From Sclerotinia nivalis (taxonomy: Eukaryota; Ascomycota; Leotiomycetes; Helotiales; Sclerotiniaceae), in assembly GCA_029531795.1 (NCBI GenBank), contig JAPEIS010000012.1:1116001-1180000 (forward strand): a stretch of DNA of 64,000 nt. Direction: 5' to 3'. A program made the position numbers and the translations under genes. Below, one piece after another: positions 21,788-34,448 of this stretch. How positions within the stretch are numbered: position 1 is the stretch's first letter; each line of letters begins with the position of its first letter. Under the pieces are notes generated by a model. The model ran no database searches, was not told the origin of the DNA, and saw only the letters and a list, made by a program, of their open reading frames with translations.

Positions 21788-24281
21788 ATGCATATTCTCG
21801 TAAGTTAAAATTATAATTGTATTGGTAATCCTTATTTGAATTAACAATCCATAAAAGGTAGTAAATGACGATGGACCTCCCTCGAATAAATCCTCTCCCT
21901 ATGTCCACTCCCTCGTTCAAACTCTCCAAGCTGCCGGTCACACTGTTTCCGTCGTTCTTCCCCATACACAACGCTCATGGATTGGTAAGGCGCACATGGT
22001 TGGTCAAACCGTCAAGCCCACCTATTTCCGTCCTGGAACCCTTCATGAAGATACCGGTACAACACATGCTCGCCCCTCCAGCAACAATACAGAAGAATGG
22101 GTATTAGTAGATGGCACACCAGCATCGTGCGTACAAATAGGTCTATATCATTATTTCCAAGATAGGGGACCAGTGGATTTAGTGGTTAGTGGACCGAATT
22201 ATGGAAGAAATAGCACGGCTGTTTTCAGTCTGAGTAGTGGGACGATTGGGGGCGCGATGGAGGCGGCGGTTTGTAAGAGGAAGGCTATCGCGTTGAGTTA
22301 TGCCTTTTTCACGAGGAATCACGATCCGGAAATTATTGGGGGTGCGAGTCGAATTGGTGTGAAGATTATTGAGTATTTGTATAATAATTGGGGTGAGGGA
22401 GTGGATTTATATACGGTTAATGTTCCGTTGGTGGAAGGAGTAGAGGAGAGGAAAGTTTTGTGGACCAATATGTTGCAGAATTATTGGGGACAGGGAAGTT
22501 GTTTCGAGGAGGTCGATGGAAAGGAGGAGGATGCTGATGAAGAGGAAGAGAAGATTAGAGAAAAGGAAGGCCAACAAGGTGAGGGAGAGGAGAAAAAGGT
22601 TGCTGGGCACACACATAAACATTTCAAGTGGGCACCAAGGTTTACAGATGTCTACAAGAGTGTAGAGGAAGCTGAACCTGGTAATGATGGTTGGGCTGTT
22701 AAGGAGGGTTATACAAGGTATGTTCTACTTCAGATGAATGACTTACCCTCAGACTAACACCAATATAGCGTCACACCATTAAAAGCAAATTTCATGCATG
22801 CTACTGCGCCGACACAGGGAGAGTTGAAGTTGTGAGTTATTAAATAGAGCATTAGATATTGTTAGACCAATACAAGTTCCTTCCCACCCACCTAATCTCG
22901 TTCACCCCGTAGAGCACCTCTGACCAGTCCTTTCGCCAGACCATCTTCAGATCCAATACCATCAATATCAAATCTTTCTCTTAAAGAACAAATCAAGTCA
23001 ACCACGCCCCATTTCTACGCCTATATCGACTACGAGGATTCTTACGTCCAACCACTAATCCTTTCGGCTCTGAAACAGTTCCCTCAATCTTCATATACAC
23101 TCATCTCCTCTCCATCCGATCTGCCGACACCAGAATCACCATATCTTCATATCTCATCCTATGAAACGATTCCCTTTGACGAAATCACATCAAAACCCAC
23201 CACATCCTTTACAAACGCCTATGTTATCCGCAAAGCTCTCATTCGTAAGCACTATTTGAGTGAAACATCTCATATATGGTGTGTTAAGAACCCAGAATCT
23301 ATTCTCAAAACGAACATTAAACGTGCAGAGCATTTCGAGGTTGATTATGCCGAGTTCCTGGATGATGCTATTGTAGAATGTTGGGATTTGAAGGAGAGTT
23401 TTGCAAGGAATGAAAAGGTTGATGAAGGAGGTAAAGCCGAAGACAGAGAATGGTGGATTTTGAAACCGGGAATGAGTGATAGAGGACAGGGTATTAGGTT
23501 ATTTTCATCTTATGAAGAGCTCGTTGCTATTTTCGAAGGTTGGGAAGAAGATGCACCAGATTCGGATGAAGAGGATGAAGAAACCGCAAAAGGAGAAGAT
23601 GAAGAAGAGAAAGACTACATTCAAACATCTCATCTCCGCCACTTCCTCGCACAACCATATATCCATCCACCACTTCTCCTCTCCCCAGAGTCCGATACTA
23701 TTGCACCTACAAACACCAAATTCCACATCAGAACCTATGTCCTAGCTTCCGGCGCCTTAGATATCTACGTCTACAAACCGATGCTCGCACTCTTCGCCAG
23801 CTCCGCCTACATTCCTCCTTGGGATTCCTCAACCTCCTCATCCGGAGCCATAGACCTCAACCCCCATCTAACAAACACCTGCATCCAAACCTCAGAATCC
23901 AAGAAAAACGCCGTTCATCTACTCTCATCTCTCCCTTTCCCCGCTTCTCTCCGCCAGAAAATCCAAGATCAAATTTTTAAATTGACGAGCGAGATTTTTG
24001 TAGCGGCGGCTAAGGAAATGAGTATTCATTTTCAACCATTGCCAAATGCGTTTGAAGCGTTTGGATTGGATTTTTTGGTTGATGCACACGGGGACACTTG
24101 GTTGTTGGAGGTTAATGCGTTTCCGGATTTTGCGCAGAGTGGGGTTGAGTGTAAGGGTGTGGTGGAGGGGTTCTGGAAGGAGGTTATTGGGATGATGGTT
24201 AAGGTTTTTTGGGGGGTTGAGGGGAATGTAGAGGGAGGGAATTTGGTGAGGGTTGGGGGTGTGGATTTGGGGAGAAGATAA
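21788..24281 (+). CDS. SurE-like phosphatase plus tubulin-tyrosine ligase fusion, Pby1-like
   Basis: Four exons, 21788-21799, 21858-22717, 22769-22831 and 22913-24281, give 767 residues. The first exon encodes only MHIL; splicing then gives VVNDDGPPSNKSSPYVHSL, the SurE metal-binding motif. SurE continues with LVDGTPASCVQIGLYHY, SGPNYGRNSTAVFSLSSGTI and YTVNVPL. A Glu/Lys-rich insert follows near residues 240-270. The C-terminal half is an ATP-grasp tubulin-tyrosine-ligase-like domain: WCVKNPESILKTNIKRA, WWILKPGMSDRGQGIRLFSS, FHIRTYVLASG and LLEVNAFPDFAQSG, interrupted by another acidic insert (SDEEDEETAKGEDEEEKDY). The same domain order is found in yeast Pby1, a P-body protein bound to the decapping machinery. 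The metal-binding NDDG and the ATP-grasp Glu-Asn pair are intact, so both domains could be active. Substrates are not predicted. Confidence 0.9.
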
Positions 24282-27200
24282 AATGGGTTGTGATACTGTT
24301 AGTACAGGGAGTTAGGAAGATATTGACCGCATGTAGCTACAGAAATCTTGTATAAAATCCCATGTATGTTAAATGAGAATATACTGCATGTAGCATGATG
24401 TAGGCAAATTAACTTTCTGCTGTTGACTCATGTGAGATGCATCATCTTTAAAACAATCAACTGTGCCCTTAATGAAGCAATCAACAACAACCATATACAA
24501 GCCCCAACCCATCATTCATTCTACAGAGCCCTCCACCCCTCCTTCCCATTTCCATATAACATCTCATGCCCCCTCCATCTCATGCCCCCTCCATCACATC
24601 ACATCATAACACATCACCACCATTCCATCTTAAAAATTAAAAATCATTCTTTCATATCCCCTGTACTTCGTACTTCCACTCATCTCCAGTAGATAGATAG
24701 ATACCGAATAATCTTCTTCCTAGATGACCGATTTGCTTTATATACCCTTCAATTTATATATGTATGTATTGTGAGAAAGTTGGATTACTTGGGCCACATA
24801 CGTAACTAGTTCATAAATATTAAATCATATAATCCTTTGTAGTTAAATATATAAAAAAAGGCTTCACTTTCCTTTTCAAAATAATCAATCGTTTTTCATT
24901 AATCTTTTTGTATATCTATTATATGTAATTCTAACTCATTATTAAATTCTATTAGTTTTACTATTCGAAGTTTATACAATATAATCTGATCAATTCGTAT
25001 CCTATTCCCCCTCACAGCGTGCTATCGGGACGTACATATCTCGATCTACCTCTTTCACAGTATACATACTTCAGACGCGAAATATGGGACCTGAATCGAG
25101 TGGGTGATGTGCGTGGGGTTTATCTGTAGATATAAAGGGGGTAATAGAGGAAGTAGATAAGGAGATAAGAGAAAAGGAAAGGAAAGGGGGAGAAGTGGCT
25201 GATGTGATGTGATGATGTGATATTTTTTTATTTTTTTTAGATGTGAAAGGGATTTTGGAGAGGAGGTGAGGGATTGGAGTAAATAGAGAGATTTTTTAGG
25301 TTGGGATGGTTGGTTTTTGGGAGAGGGAGGGATTGAGGAGTGTAGGGAAGGTAGGTTAAGTGATGAGTGAAGGGAGATGAGGTTAGGTAAGTTGATGTTA
25401 ATCTGGATGTGGATGATGATGGGATCTATGGATAGCTGAATGAATGATGAGAGGGAAATGAAGTCGAACTTGATATGAAAATATAGTATTATACGCCATT
25501 TGACTGGAATGACTAATTCCCTTTCCGATCCCAGGTCTTCCCAAATACCATCCGCGTCCCAAACATGGTTTCTAGGTATTAAAACGAATTCTATATTCCA
25601 TAGTCCGTACTGCGATCTGGAAATGAAGACTTTCAATACGCTTTGATACGATGTTCTAAGCGGATCTGAGATTCTGGACGACTTTGATTGATATATTATA
25701 TAGAATGAGTAAATATCAATATCCCCGTTGATTATTACACATGAAACATTAAAACGATATGAATGATAAGAAATATCTTCCCATATTACACATATTAAAC
25801 TTGTGTGCCTATAACTTCAGACGTGTATCTTTGAACGTACGATGAAAATAACTCCAAGGTCTTAGTACCATAACTTTAAAGCCAGCGCCGTCAATATTTA
25901 AATAAAAATCGGGTATTCTAATATAGTAAGGGTGATTATATTTTCAAAACTTCAAGCGAGTGTTGTCAGTGCTAATACTGATTTTTTTAACAATTAATCG
26001 TATTGTGTAGTCCAGAAGACTCTTCACCCACATGCATCCCATCACTCATCTTATCATATCGCTTGACCATGAGCTAATCATTCATAACCTTACATACATA
26101 CACGTACCTATGTATATCAAAAATACAACCAGGCCCATAGATTGATCTAATGCTAATTCTTACAATAGCGTTAAACGACTCTATTTGATACAAATAACTT
26201 CCACACCTGTAATACCATCTATCCAATCAGCTCAAAAGTTCTCCATCTTCTTATTCATCAACGTAGCTACCAGCTATACTCATAAAACTCCAGGAAAATA
26301 AGCAAAACTATTTGGATTGTCATTTATATAAGGAATAGAGTTCTTTTCTTTTCTGGTTGGTGGATATATGAAGTATATTGTATGTTTGACGGACTTGATA
26401 TCTTTCTTTTGGGCTAGTTTGGAAGAGACTGACACAGTCACCTCGACTAGTATTTGGAGCGAGATCCCAACGATAATTAACTCAATACGTTGAACATATC
26501 AATCCTGTTGCTCTCATACAGGCCGCATACCACTAATACTATCTTGGTAGCTTTTCATACCGCAGAACATAACATCGCAGAACTAGGTCTGGGTTATAAA
26601 CCGTCCCTCTTCCCTCTTCCCTCTTCCCTCTTCCCTCTTCCCTCTTCCCTCTTCCCTCTTCCCTCTTCCCTCTTCCCTCTTCCCTCTTCCCTCTTCCCTC
26701 TTCCCTCTTCTCTTTTCTCTCTTCCTATTCCCTCATCTCCTAGGATATACATCATCTCCTACAAACCGCAATCTCCCCCTCCTCTTCCCCACACCCAGGA
26801 ATTCGAAACCCCTCAAGATCTTCAATTGCAAGCTCAAAGCAAAAAAACCGCTTGGCCGGAGAACGCATAATATCCAACAAATTTACCATAGAGATTCTAC
26901 TCTATACTTCGCAATAAAACCAATCAATAATCGAGAAGGATCAGATTAATATAGCTCTAGATCTCGCTTGGCCCTAATAAGTTTTTATGAATCCTCATTT
27001 CCAATTCCATCCACACTTTTGGGGGGATTTTCATTCATTTACTTGTCTCTGAAGGAACTCCAGGGATAATCATTCATCCGCATGTTACTCGTGAGAATTC
27101 CTAATAAGTTATTAAAACACTTAATAATATTTACCGAACCAATAGTTATATGATCACGTGATATATTAATAATATGATTTCATATTATTAAATTTTATTA

Positions 27201-28435
27201 TTATATAAAATTTCGATCATATATCATATCAGAATGATTTATAATGGAATAGAATGAAATGGAAGCATATAGAATTTTCTTATTCTCAGATTGAATACTA
27301 TTGGTTATTATTTCCTTTTATTATATAAAATGATTCTATAAGATTCGATTTAAATCGATCTTATTTATAATCATAGAATAGTGTAGAATCTCATTAAAAT
27401 CTATAAATACGAAGATCTTCTTCAAAGAATTCTTCGAAAAAATAAGCAGATAAAAATTCAATATTCAATATATATATAATTCTGACTTCAATATTCTATT
27501 GTTCATATATTCGATCACTCCTAAGCTAAATACGACTAAGTCTTCCACTATTATAATAAATAATATTATAGTATTATTATTATATTATTTATTATTATCC
27601 GATCAACCTCCTACGAGAACTCGAGTATATCTGCAGGAGATAGATAGGATGTGAAAATATAATATCCACCACTAGCTTTAGTGTAATGGAGTGTAGCGGA
27701 GCTCGAAATATCTGAAGAAAGAAGGGAAAGAAGAAATGAACCCTATTGTTTGTTCTAGAATGCTTGAGGTTTGAGTAGATGGATGTTTAGTAGTAAGTAT
27801 CAAACAATACAACACAAATCAGATATTGATATCAGTATGATTCGAATATACGCCCCGCCCCGCCCCCGAAAGGAATTGATATCTAGTTATATCTTGTTAA
27901 ATATTTTGTTATGATGTTTTTCCTAGTTAGTTGATGATGATGATGATAGTGCTTGTGAATATTTGTATGAAGCTTTTGCTGGATACTCATTGAATGTTAT
28001 TAATAATAGGTATATGGTTGACTCTCGAGGTGTGAGAAATAAGGCCTAGCCTGAAGAACTATTTGAAGAGGAAAGAATTGTTTGAATACCTATATAAGTG
28101 TGGGATGAATTTGTTCCGAGAGCCATGTGTGTATGCTTTTATAGCTTAGAGGAGTTGTGTATTTTTAACTATGTTATCAATCTGAATTCGATAGAGTTGG
28201 TCAATACAAAGCTTCATTATATCCCACCACATCATCAGAATGACAAGTACCGCCAAAAGATGTTAATATTCATTTCCCCAAGCCGTTGCCCCTTCCTCTC
28301 CGATTTCCGGATCCAAATTGTGTTTCAATTTCCATTTCATTCTTTCATTATTCACCTCTCCGTGACTTCCCATCCATCATCACATCACTCACTTACTCAT
28401 CCCCCCAATAACCTCTTTAGCACCCTATGATACAC
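24282..28435. other. Gene-poor region, simple repeats only
   Basis: About 4.1 kb without a supportable gene. It holds a duplicated CATGCCCCCTCCATCT (around 24570), a purine-rich plus strand at 25100-25400, the 7-bp satellite listed separately, and a very AT-rich stretch at about 27110-27600 with TAATAATA palindromic runs. The minus-strand frame at 25055-25636 has no ATG at its start and a Ser/Leu/Pro/Ile-only translation, so it is not called. The last few hundred bases probably contain the cyanamide hydratase 3' UTR. Confidence 0.5.
26604..26708 (+). repeat. 7-bp tandem repeat, (TCCCTCT)15
   Basis: Fifteen perfect copies of TCCCTCT, followed by degenerate TCTCTTTTCTCTC. The array is pure pyrimidine on the plus strand. 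It is not the fungal telomere unit (TTAGGG/CCCTAA). Seven-base units read as a 21-base coding period, so a low-complexity open frame runs through it, but nothing suggests it is translated. Confidence 0.95.
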
Positions 28436-29272
28436 TCAATCCCACTTCTCCATCAACTTATTCTCCAAGACACCATTCGGGAAATCCTTCTCACCGAGAT
28501 GTGTCGTATGAGCCCAAGGTTTCAACGCATTTTCCTGCTGAATCGTATGCGAGAAACATTTACCTATACGCACCAATAATTAGCAAGAGTATCCATAGAT
28601 CCACCATAAATCTATTCTTCCCCCCCCCCCCCCCCAAAAAAAAAAAAAAATCATACTCCAACCCAATCTCGGCCACTCCTTCACCACATTCTCAATAGTC
28701 TTCTCATCCACCAACTGCGGATTCATCCCCATATTATCAAAAACCGTCGCCAACTGCACCAACCCGCCAATCCTCGTCTGCGTGCCCACCTCCCCCAAAT
28801 CCTGATGTCGAATAATCCCCTCCACAACCAGCTCCCTCTGTTCCCTCACCACACCCACATCACGCAATACCCCATCCGCAATAAACCCCCCATAAAACTC
28901 AAAACTCATAAGCGTCTCCTGCAAATGCTTGGGCACGGTGCCAATATCATGCAAAAGCGCCGTCAACGCATAGCTTTCCAGGAATTTACTCGCGGGATCA
29001 ATGGATGTCCAATCCGGGAATGCGTGCAGGAGAATAGCGATACCGTAATGGTAGACGCGCATGGAATGGTGGAAGGTTTCTGCGGGTAATTCTCGTCGGG
29101 CGTATTCTTGGACGCTTTTTACGAGGGAGGAGGTGGGGAATGGGAGATCGGTTATCTTGAGGGCGGCGGCGGGTTTATTGGTTGAGGGGGAGGATTGGAT
29201 GAGGAGGGAGAGAGAGGCGGGGACGGGAGTCCAGCCGTAGGATTCGATTGCACGTTGGCGCTCGTAGGTCAT
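28436..29272 (-). CDS. Cyanamide hydratase, HD-domain family
   Basis: Two exons, 29272-28657 and 28563-28436 (93-bp intron), give 247 residues. The enzyme adds water to cyanamide to give urea and belongs to the HD metallohydrolase superfamily (Cah of Myrothecium, yeast Ddi2/Ddi3). Evidence: FHHSMRVYHYGIAIL with the first metal His, the HD pair in ALLHDIG, IRHQDLG with the third ligand region, and GGLVQLATVFDNMG. Splicing joins PRLGW to SKCFSHTIQQENALKPWAHTT, which matches the usual family C-terminus (KPW-x-HTT), so the short second exon is well supported. The gene is GC-richer than its surroundings. The intron starts with GTATGA followed directly by T15 and G16. Patchy distribution of this enzyme in fungi makes transfer possible, but the sequence alone does not show it. 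Confidence 0.9.
28620..28650. repeat. Homopolymer pair C16-A15 inside an intron
   Basis: Sixteen C (28620-28635) followed by fifteen A (28636-28650) on the plus strand; on the transcribed gene this is T15 then G16, starting six bases after the cyanamide hydratase 5' splice site. Run lengths this long are also a common place for assembly error. Confidence 0.9.
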
Positions 29273-30523
29273 GGTTTGTATAGGGTGGGTTTGATGGTTT
29301 GTATGTGTGTGTTTGTATGTGTGGGTTTGATGGTTTGTATGTGTGTGTTTGTGTGTGTTTGTATGTGTGTGTTTATATATGTGTGTTTGTATGTGTGTGT
29401 TTGTATTTGTATGTATGTGTAATCAATTGCTCAATTAGTTGATGAGATATGTACCGTAGAAAGATTTTAGATGTCCGTTGAGAAGGAGAAGCTTCCCCTC
29501 TTATGTACGAGGGGCAATGCTCTAGACGCCAGCACCAGGAATGTTACGTAAACCCCATTCACTAAACAGCTTTACAAGCACTTCTACAGCCTATAAGCCA
29601 ACAGCGTACAAATACCCATTCCCACGCCCTCCTGTAGACATACTGGAGTATTAGCTACTTAACTTAATTTACCCATTCCCACGCCCTTTTGTAGACACAT
29701 GCTCGAGTACTGAGTATTGGTTACTTAATACACTTAACTTAATCTACTCCGTCATACTCCACATACCCCACATTCCGTCATTCCGTCATTCCACCATCAG
29801 ACCAAATCCCAGAACCCCTGTTTTCCGGTGATATATATATCACCGATCAGATTCATTCCCCTGGTACTATTTATTAATGACTACCACGCTGCGAGATGCT
29901 TCCTCCCGCGTTGCATTGCGGTATCATACGTTCAACCTCTAAATACAACATCGGGATTTGAAAATTCGGGGTTCGGATAGATTCCTTCAAATGGCGATTG
30001 ATTGAGCTTATAATTCACCAGTTCGGTTGTAAGATTCAGTCCGCCACTAGAACACACAGGATAAAGGACCTTTACTTCAAGTTGGAGTGCTAGAAATGTA
30101 AGGTGATGATAATCACTGTGAAACAAGAGGCTATTCTCAATATTGAAGAATGGTTTAAACTCCCATAGAATAGCTAGCTACCTATGTAGAGTAGCAAAAA
30201 CCACTCTATGAACAATACCATTCTACTCCATCACAATAGCAGCTCCATTCTACTGCATAAAATGAAATACTATAATTCATACTCTCGTCTCATTCATCGA
30301 AAACCATAAACTAACAGTATCATATCGTTTTCTTCCGCATCTTCTCATAATGCATAATTACAACCCTATTTTCAGAGTGTACAAATTCATACCGAACTCC
30401 GACTCCAAATCCATGCTTTCATTTCCATCGCAATGGTATAACTCAAGGCAAGCAAAAAAAAATCAAACCCCCACCCAATCCGGTGCAAACTCCAATCCAT
30501 GCATGCTAAAAAAAAAAAAAGCA
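29273..30523. other. Intergenic with GT-rich tract and duplicated segment
   Basis: Upstream of the cyanamide hydratase start there is a TGTATGTGTGTGTT-type microsatellite (about 29280-29425). A diverged direct duplication (listed separately) and a perfect 20-bp palindrome, CGGTGATATATATATCACCG (29826-29845), follow. No gene is supported. Confidence 0.55.
29614..29755. repeat. Diverged direct duplication
   Basis: Two adjacent copies begin ACCCATTCCCACGCCCT (29614 and 29671), share TGTAGACA, then GGAGTA or GAGTA, and end in CACTTAACTTAAT or TACTTAACTTAAT. The second copy is longer by small insertions. Confidence 0.7.
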
Positions 30524-32940
30524 TTACAACTCCAAGCTATGTGACTCTTCTTTCTCAGGAATAGGAATTAATGGTTCTTGGACATGTCTTTCATCATCAA
30601 AAGACTCGATATCATCCTCATCTAATGTGCTGATGAAAGCACGTTGAACGAAGCTGAGCCAAACTCTATTCTTCTCTTTGCGATGATGCTTCTTTTTCTT
30701 GTGCTTTTTCCTCTTTTTCTTCTCTGTATCGATGTCATGATCTTCAGTATCTTCGATGCTTTCGTTCTCAGATATAGAAATTTGGTTCTTATAATCGTCC
30801 TCATTCTCCTCTCCATCTTGGTGAACTTCGGGTTCCTCCAGAATTTCTCCATCTTCCACACGATCCCCCTTTGCCGGTTTATACTTTCCAATCCTATGAG
30901 CAAGCTTGAGATAACTCTTGACCGTCATATCTTTCAGCTTATAAATCGGATCGGTGAAAGTATCATACTCGACTTGATAGTGAAAGGCATGTGGATTCGG
31001 GTCATCGTCTTTTGGTACCTTTCCACCATGCTTACCATTACGCCATTTCTCCGTATCGATTCCATCATCGGATCCTTCTGATGACAATTCAAGATTGTTG
31101 ATGTAAGTCAAATTGGCAAAATATTGAGTGTACCCGAGTAACGTTAAACTTTGCGGAGAATATGCCGGTCCAGGAGGTGCATCTTTTGATGGGGGCGACG
31201 GAATGATGAATCCAGGGTTGGATGGTGTCGGATTCTTGATCTTCTTTTTGTCTTTCGAGTGCTTTTTCCTCCTTTTCTCGGCAGACAAACCATCATCGAC
31301 CACATGAATGTAGTCTGTCGAATCTTCGTTGGCGTCGAAATTGAATTGCTCTTCTTCTTGATCGAGCCAATCAATTTGCTCCTCAATTCCCACGGTTGAA
31401 CCGGACCAAGTCGTCGAGTCGTCCAATCCTGTGATATTGTACTCGATCACGCGAAGAGTAGGGAAGTAATTAGGTACAATACTCGGCCCAACGTGTGTTA
31501 TCACGAATCTTTCGCCCCATGGACCTCCAAACTTTTTCAGTTCTTTCTTCTTGTCCCTCTTCTTGTCCTTGTCGCCCTTCTTCTTCTTCTTCTTCTTATC
31601 CGAGACATTGTTCAATTCCGAGTCGTCCGATTGTTCCTCGTCAATATCCATCGAGATGGGTAGATCTTTTGGATTGGGTAACCCAGACCAATCCTCTCGA
31701 AGATCTTGAAGGTAATCTCCAGCGGATAGGATTGTAAACTCATCGTCCATTAGCGCGCGAGGAGGCGCAGTGGATTTACCCTCAAATAACAAAAGATCAA
31801 TATCTTTAGTGTCATGTATCATGAAATGATCAATATTCATGTGTCCATATAAACCACCGATAATAATATCTCGATATTGCTGAAGCCACAAGGTATATTT
31901 TTGCCAACAACTTTCGTCCCAAAGTGATTTGCTGTCCGTTCGAGCAGGCGGTACATGTCCAGTAAGGATAACTTTCATCCCACGGTCGCGCATAAATTGT
32001 AGTTGAATTCGCAGCCATTCCATATGTTCATATCCGGGCTCTGAACGTAATGCGCAACCATCCACAGCGGCATTATGACTGAAAAAGTATAAAGTATTGA
32101 GACTGAAGACGGCCAATTTCTCAGCGATAACCTCGACATAATACCATCCTCCTCGCTGAAAACCATGCCTCTGCTCTTCTGGTATGAATTTATCCCATAT
32201 GTCTGTATACGTATTCAACCACTTATTCGGACCCGAAAGTAAGATGTTATGTGGAAGGATATCATTGTTGCCAAATGTTGATATAACTGGAATCGATAAC
32301 TCGTTGCCATCTCCAAAAGTCTCCAAGAATTTACCCGCGATCTTTCTATTCGTGTCGAGGACTTCGCTTTGGACTCGAGGAATCTTTTCATCGCTATCAT
32401 GTCGTGCACTATTCTGAATCAGCTTTTCTGCTCGCACAAAGCCATATCATCATTTGCGTCAGTTGGCTGTTCGCAAAGGCAAAACCAACCTGTCCCCTGT
32501 CCACACAACAAAGTCTACGCTATCCCTCACATTTTCCTTTATCCATTTGAAAGTCGCATCTATAAGGGTAGGAGGGGTATCGCAGTCCGTAGTTTCCGCG
32601 CCGTATGTGCCAGCGGTCCCTTTTCCTCTATGACAAGCATCGTCTTCGTCGGTGGAGGTAAATACTTTATAATGAGGATCTAGATGTAAATCTGCAATAA
32701 ATGAGCATCGTACAAAACCATTAAATGGCAATATAAGGATTTAACCCCACCTGTAATGTGCAGGAATCTGCCATGCAGATGTTTGGAGGCAACTTGCTGA
32801 TGGTGTGTAGGATTCAGGTCCTCCAATGACACTTGCAGGCTCGATTGGCTTGTACCGAGGGGTTTGGCAACGATAGCAGTAAATTCTTGAAGCAGACAAA
32901 CTGCTATACATATTACGTTTAAACGCATGTTTGAAAACAA
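30524..32940 (-). CDS. PPN1: Vacuolar endopolyphosphatase (Ppn1 type)
   Basis: Three exons, 32940-32751, 32691-32490 and 32408-30524 (introns 59 and 81 bp), give 758 residues. The enzyme cuts long inorganic polyphosphate chains in the vacuole. It is a calcineurin-like metallophosphatase, and all signature ligands are visible: HITDLHLDPHYK (formed across the first splice), VVWTGDSARHDSDEKIPR (formed across the second), ISTFGNNDILPHN, MKVILTGHVPP, and GLYGHMNIDHFMIHD. A hydrophobic N-terminal segment (LNVICIAVCLLQEFTAIVA) is the signal anchor of a type II vacuolar membrane protein. The C-terminal third is highly charged, with poly-Lys blocks and acidic linkers, longer than in yeast but usual in filamentous fungi. 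Polyphosphate and calcium are stored together in vacuoles, linking it by function, not by operon, to the Ca2+-ATPase at 48.7 kb. Confidence 0.93.
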
Positions 32941-34367
32941 ACTGAAAAAGAGAAAAGAAAAAAGAAAGATATATTTTTAGGAAAAGGATATCATTCTCAT
33001 GGATGGTATATAGGTGCTAGAGGAAGGATTCAAAATTCTTAAAAAGTAAACAGGTTGATTGTGAATAATGATGCCGTTCCCTGTTGATTTTTCTATGGTT
33101 AAAAAAGCTGATGTTGGTTGCTTCCCATATGGAAAGATTCGCGACCAGATGGCGGGTACCTGTGCGGTATAAAAGCTTGGTTTCCCTCAAGAGAGAGGAG
33201 ATAATGGCGACGAACTTGTGATGGGTTGTTTCGTTTCAAAATATAATGAATCGTTGGATGTTTAGATGCAATGAATAAGAAAAGCGCTTCGTTGAATATA
33301 TTTTCTATTAAGTAGAAGGAAATGGAAATGTTTCCCTCATTCCCTCCATACTAACTCTCAAGGTGTTTTCTTATGTCTCACTCATCAAAGAAGTTAATCT
33401 TTACCCTCCAAAATGATTGATTCAACCAATCATCGGTACACGTGGATGAGTCTCGAGTCACTTTTGGTTTTGATCACCCTCTTCTAAGATAAACCCCTTC
33501 AAAGTATGATCAAGACGAAGAGAGGAATATGAAGCTTATTTCAGCACATTACTCACGCGACACACTTTTCTCGTCAAAATGACGATATTCATTAACATTT
33601 GCAACCGTTGGGTAAGTGTAGCAGCTGTGGCCTGATGAAATATGTTTAAGAGTGACGCATACGAAAATATAAAAATACATAAAGTAGTGCAACAATTATT
33701 GCGCGAATTATGTTGTGACTCCTAGTACCTACCTCTATTGTTACTGAGTTCGCTCCTCCTCTCCAAATCCAGTCCTCACTGACCCCTTTTCCATTACCGA
33801 GAGCTAGAATTCCTCATTATTGATTGAATGTTGCAACGTTCTCCAACCAATATGGACATTTTTGGTGAAACTGATTTCGGAATGCTTTTTGTAGAACTTG
33901 TAGAACCTGAGATGCATGACACCAAGTCTCCATGAATATTTTCGAGCATTGTGGACTTGTGGACCCTGATTTTGAGTCGCTAAGCTCATGGCGCCCGAAC
34001 CGCCCGACCCATTTTCAAATATGTTTACAAAAGAGCTAGATTTCATCTGGACGTATTGACAAATATTCTTATTTGAGAGGCCTTGAAATTTGAAAGAGAT
34101 ACAATCAAAGAGTGTCTGTACTATCATGACAATTTATAGCATCAAATAATTCGTAGTTATTTCGCTGTATTTTGATGCCGGGTACACTTTTGAAATGTAT
34201 GATCAGACTCGGCATCCATAGGCGGCGGGCGCCGATCCATATATCTCAACTGGTATCCAACCAAATCTCTTCAAAACAGCTGGGATTGATGCAAGATCTT
34301 GGTGTCATTACACTGACACTCATATATTAATTTAAGCATATTTTCTGCATCAAAGAACTGATATATT
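32941..34367. other. Intergenic, no protein gene seen
   Basis: A 1.4-kb stretch between the endopolyphosphatase start and the tRNA-Ser gene. The minus-strand frame at 33804-34127 shows no family motif. The part nearest 32940 is presumably the endopolyphosphatase promoter. Confidence 0.5.
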
Positions 34368-34448
34368 GGCGTCGTGACGGAGTGGTTAACGTGATTGACT
34401 AGAAATCAATTCCTTTCGGGGGCGCATGTTCGAATCATGCCGACGTCG
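34368..34448 (+). tRNA. tRNA-Ser, anticodon AGA
   Basis: 81 nt without CCA. The 7-bp acceptor stem pairs GGCGTCG (34368-34374) with CGACGTC (34441-34447), one G-T wobble, discriminator G. The anticodon arm is ATTGA-CTAGAAA-TCAAT with anticodon AGA. A 13-nt class II variable arm (CCTTTCGGGG core) marks serine. The T arm is GCATG-TTCGAAT-CATGC. There is no intron. A TTTT run about 30 bp downstream can terminate RNA polymerase III. Confidence 0.95.

Noticed and set aside
25055..25636. A 193-codon minus-strand open frame
   Set aside because: It starts with TTG, and the translation is Ser/Leu/Pro/Ile/His low complexity from a pyrimidine-rich strand, with no domain and no homologue recalled.
26604..26708. 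Internal telomere-like repeat
   Set aside because: The unit TCCCTCT differs from CCCTAA in length and sequence.
26490..26870. Open frame through the heptamer repeat (SLFPLPS repeats)
   Set aside because: The frame exists because a 7-bp unit gives a 21-base period; outside the repeat the sequence has no coding character.
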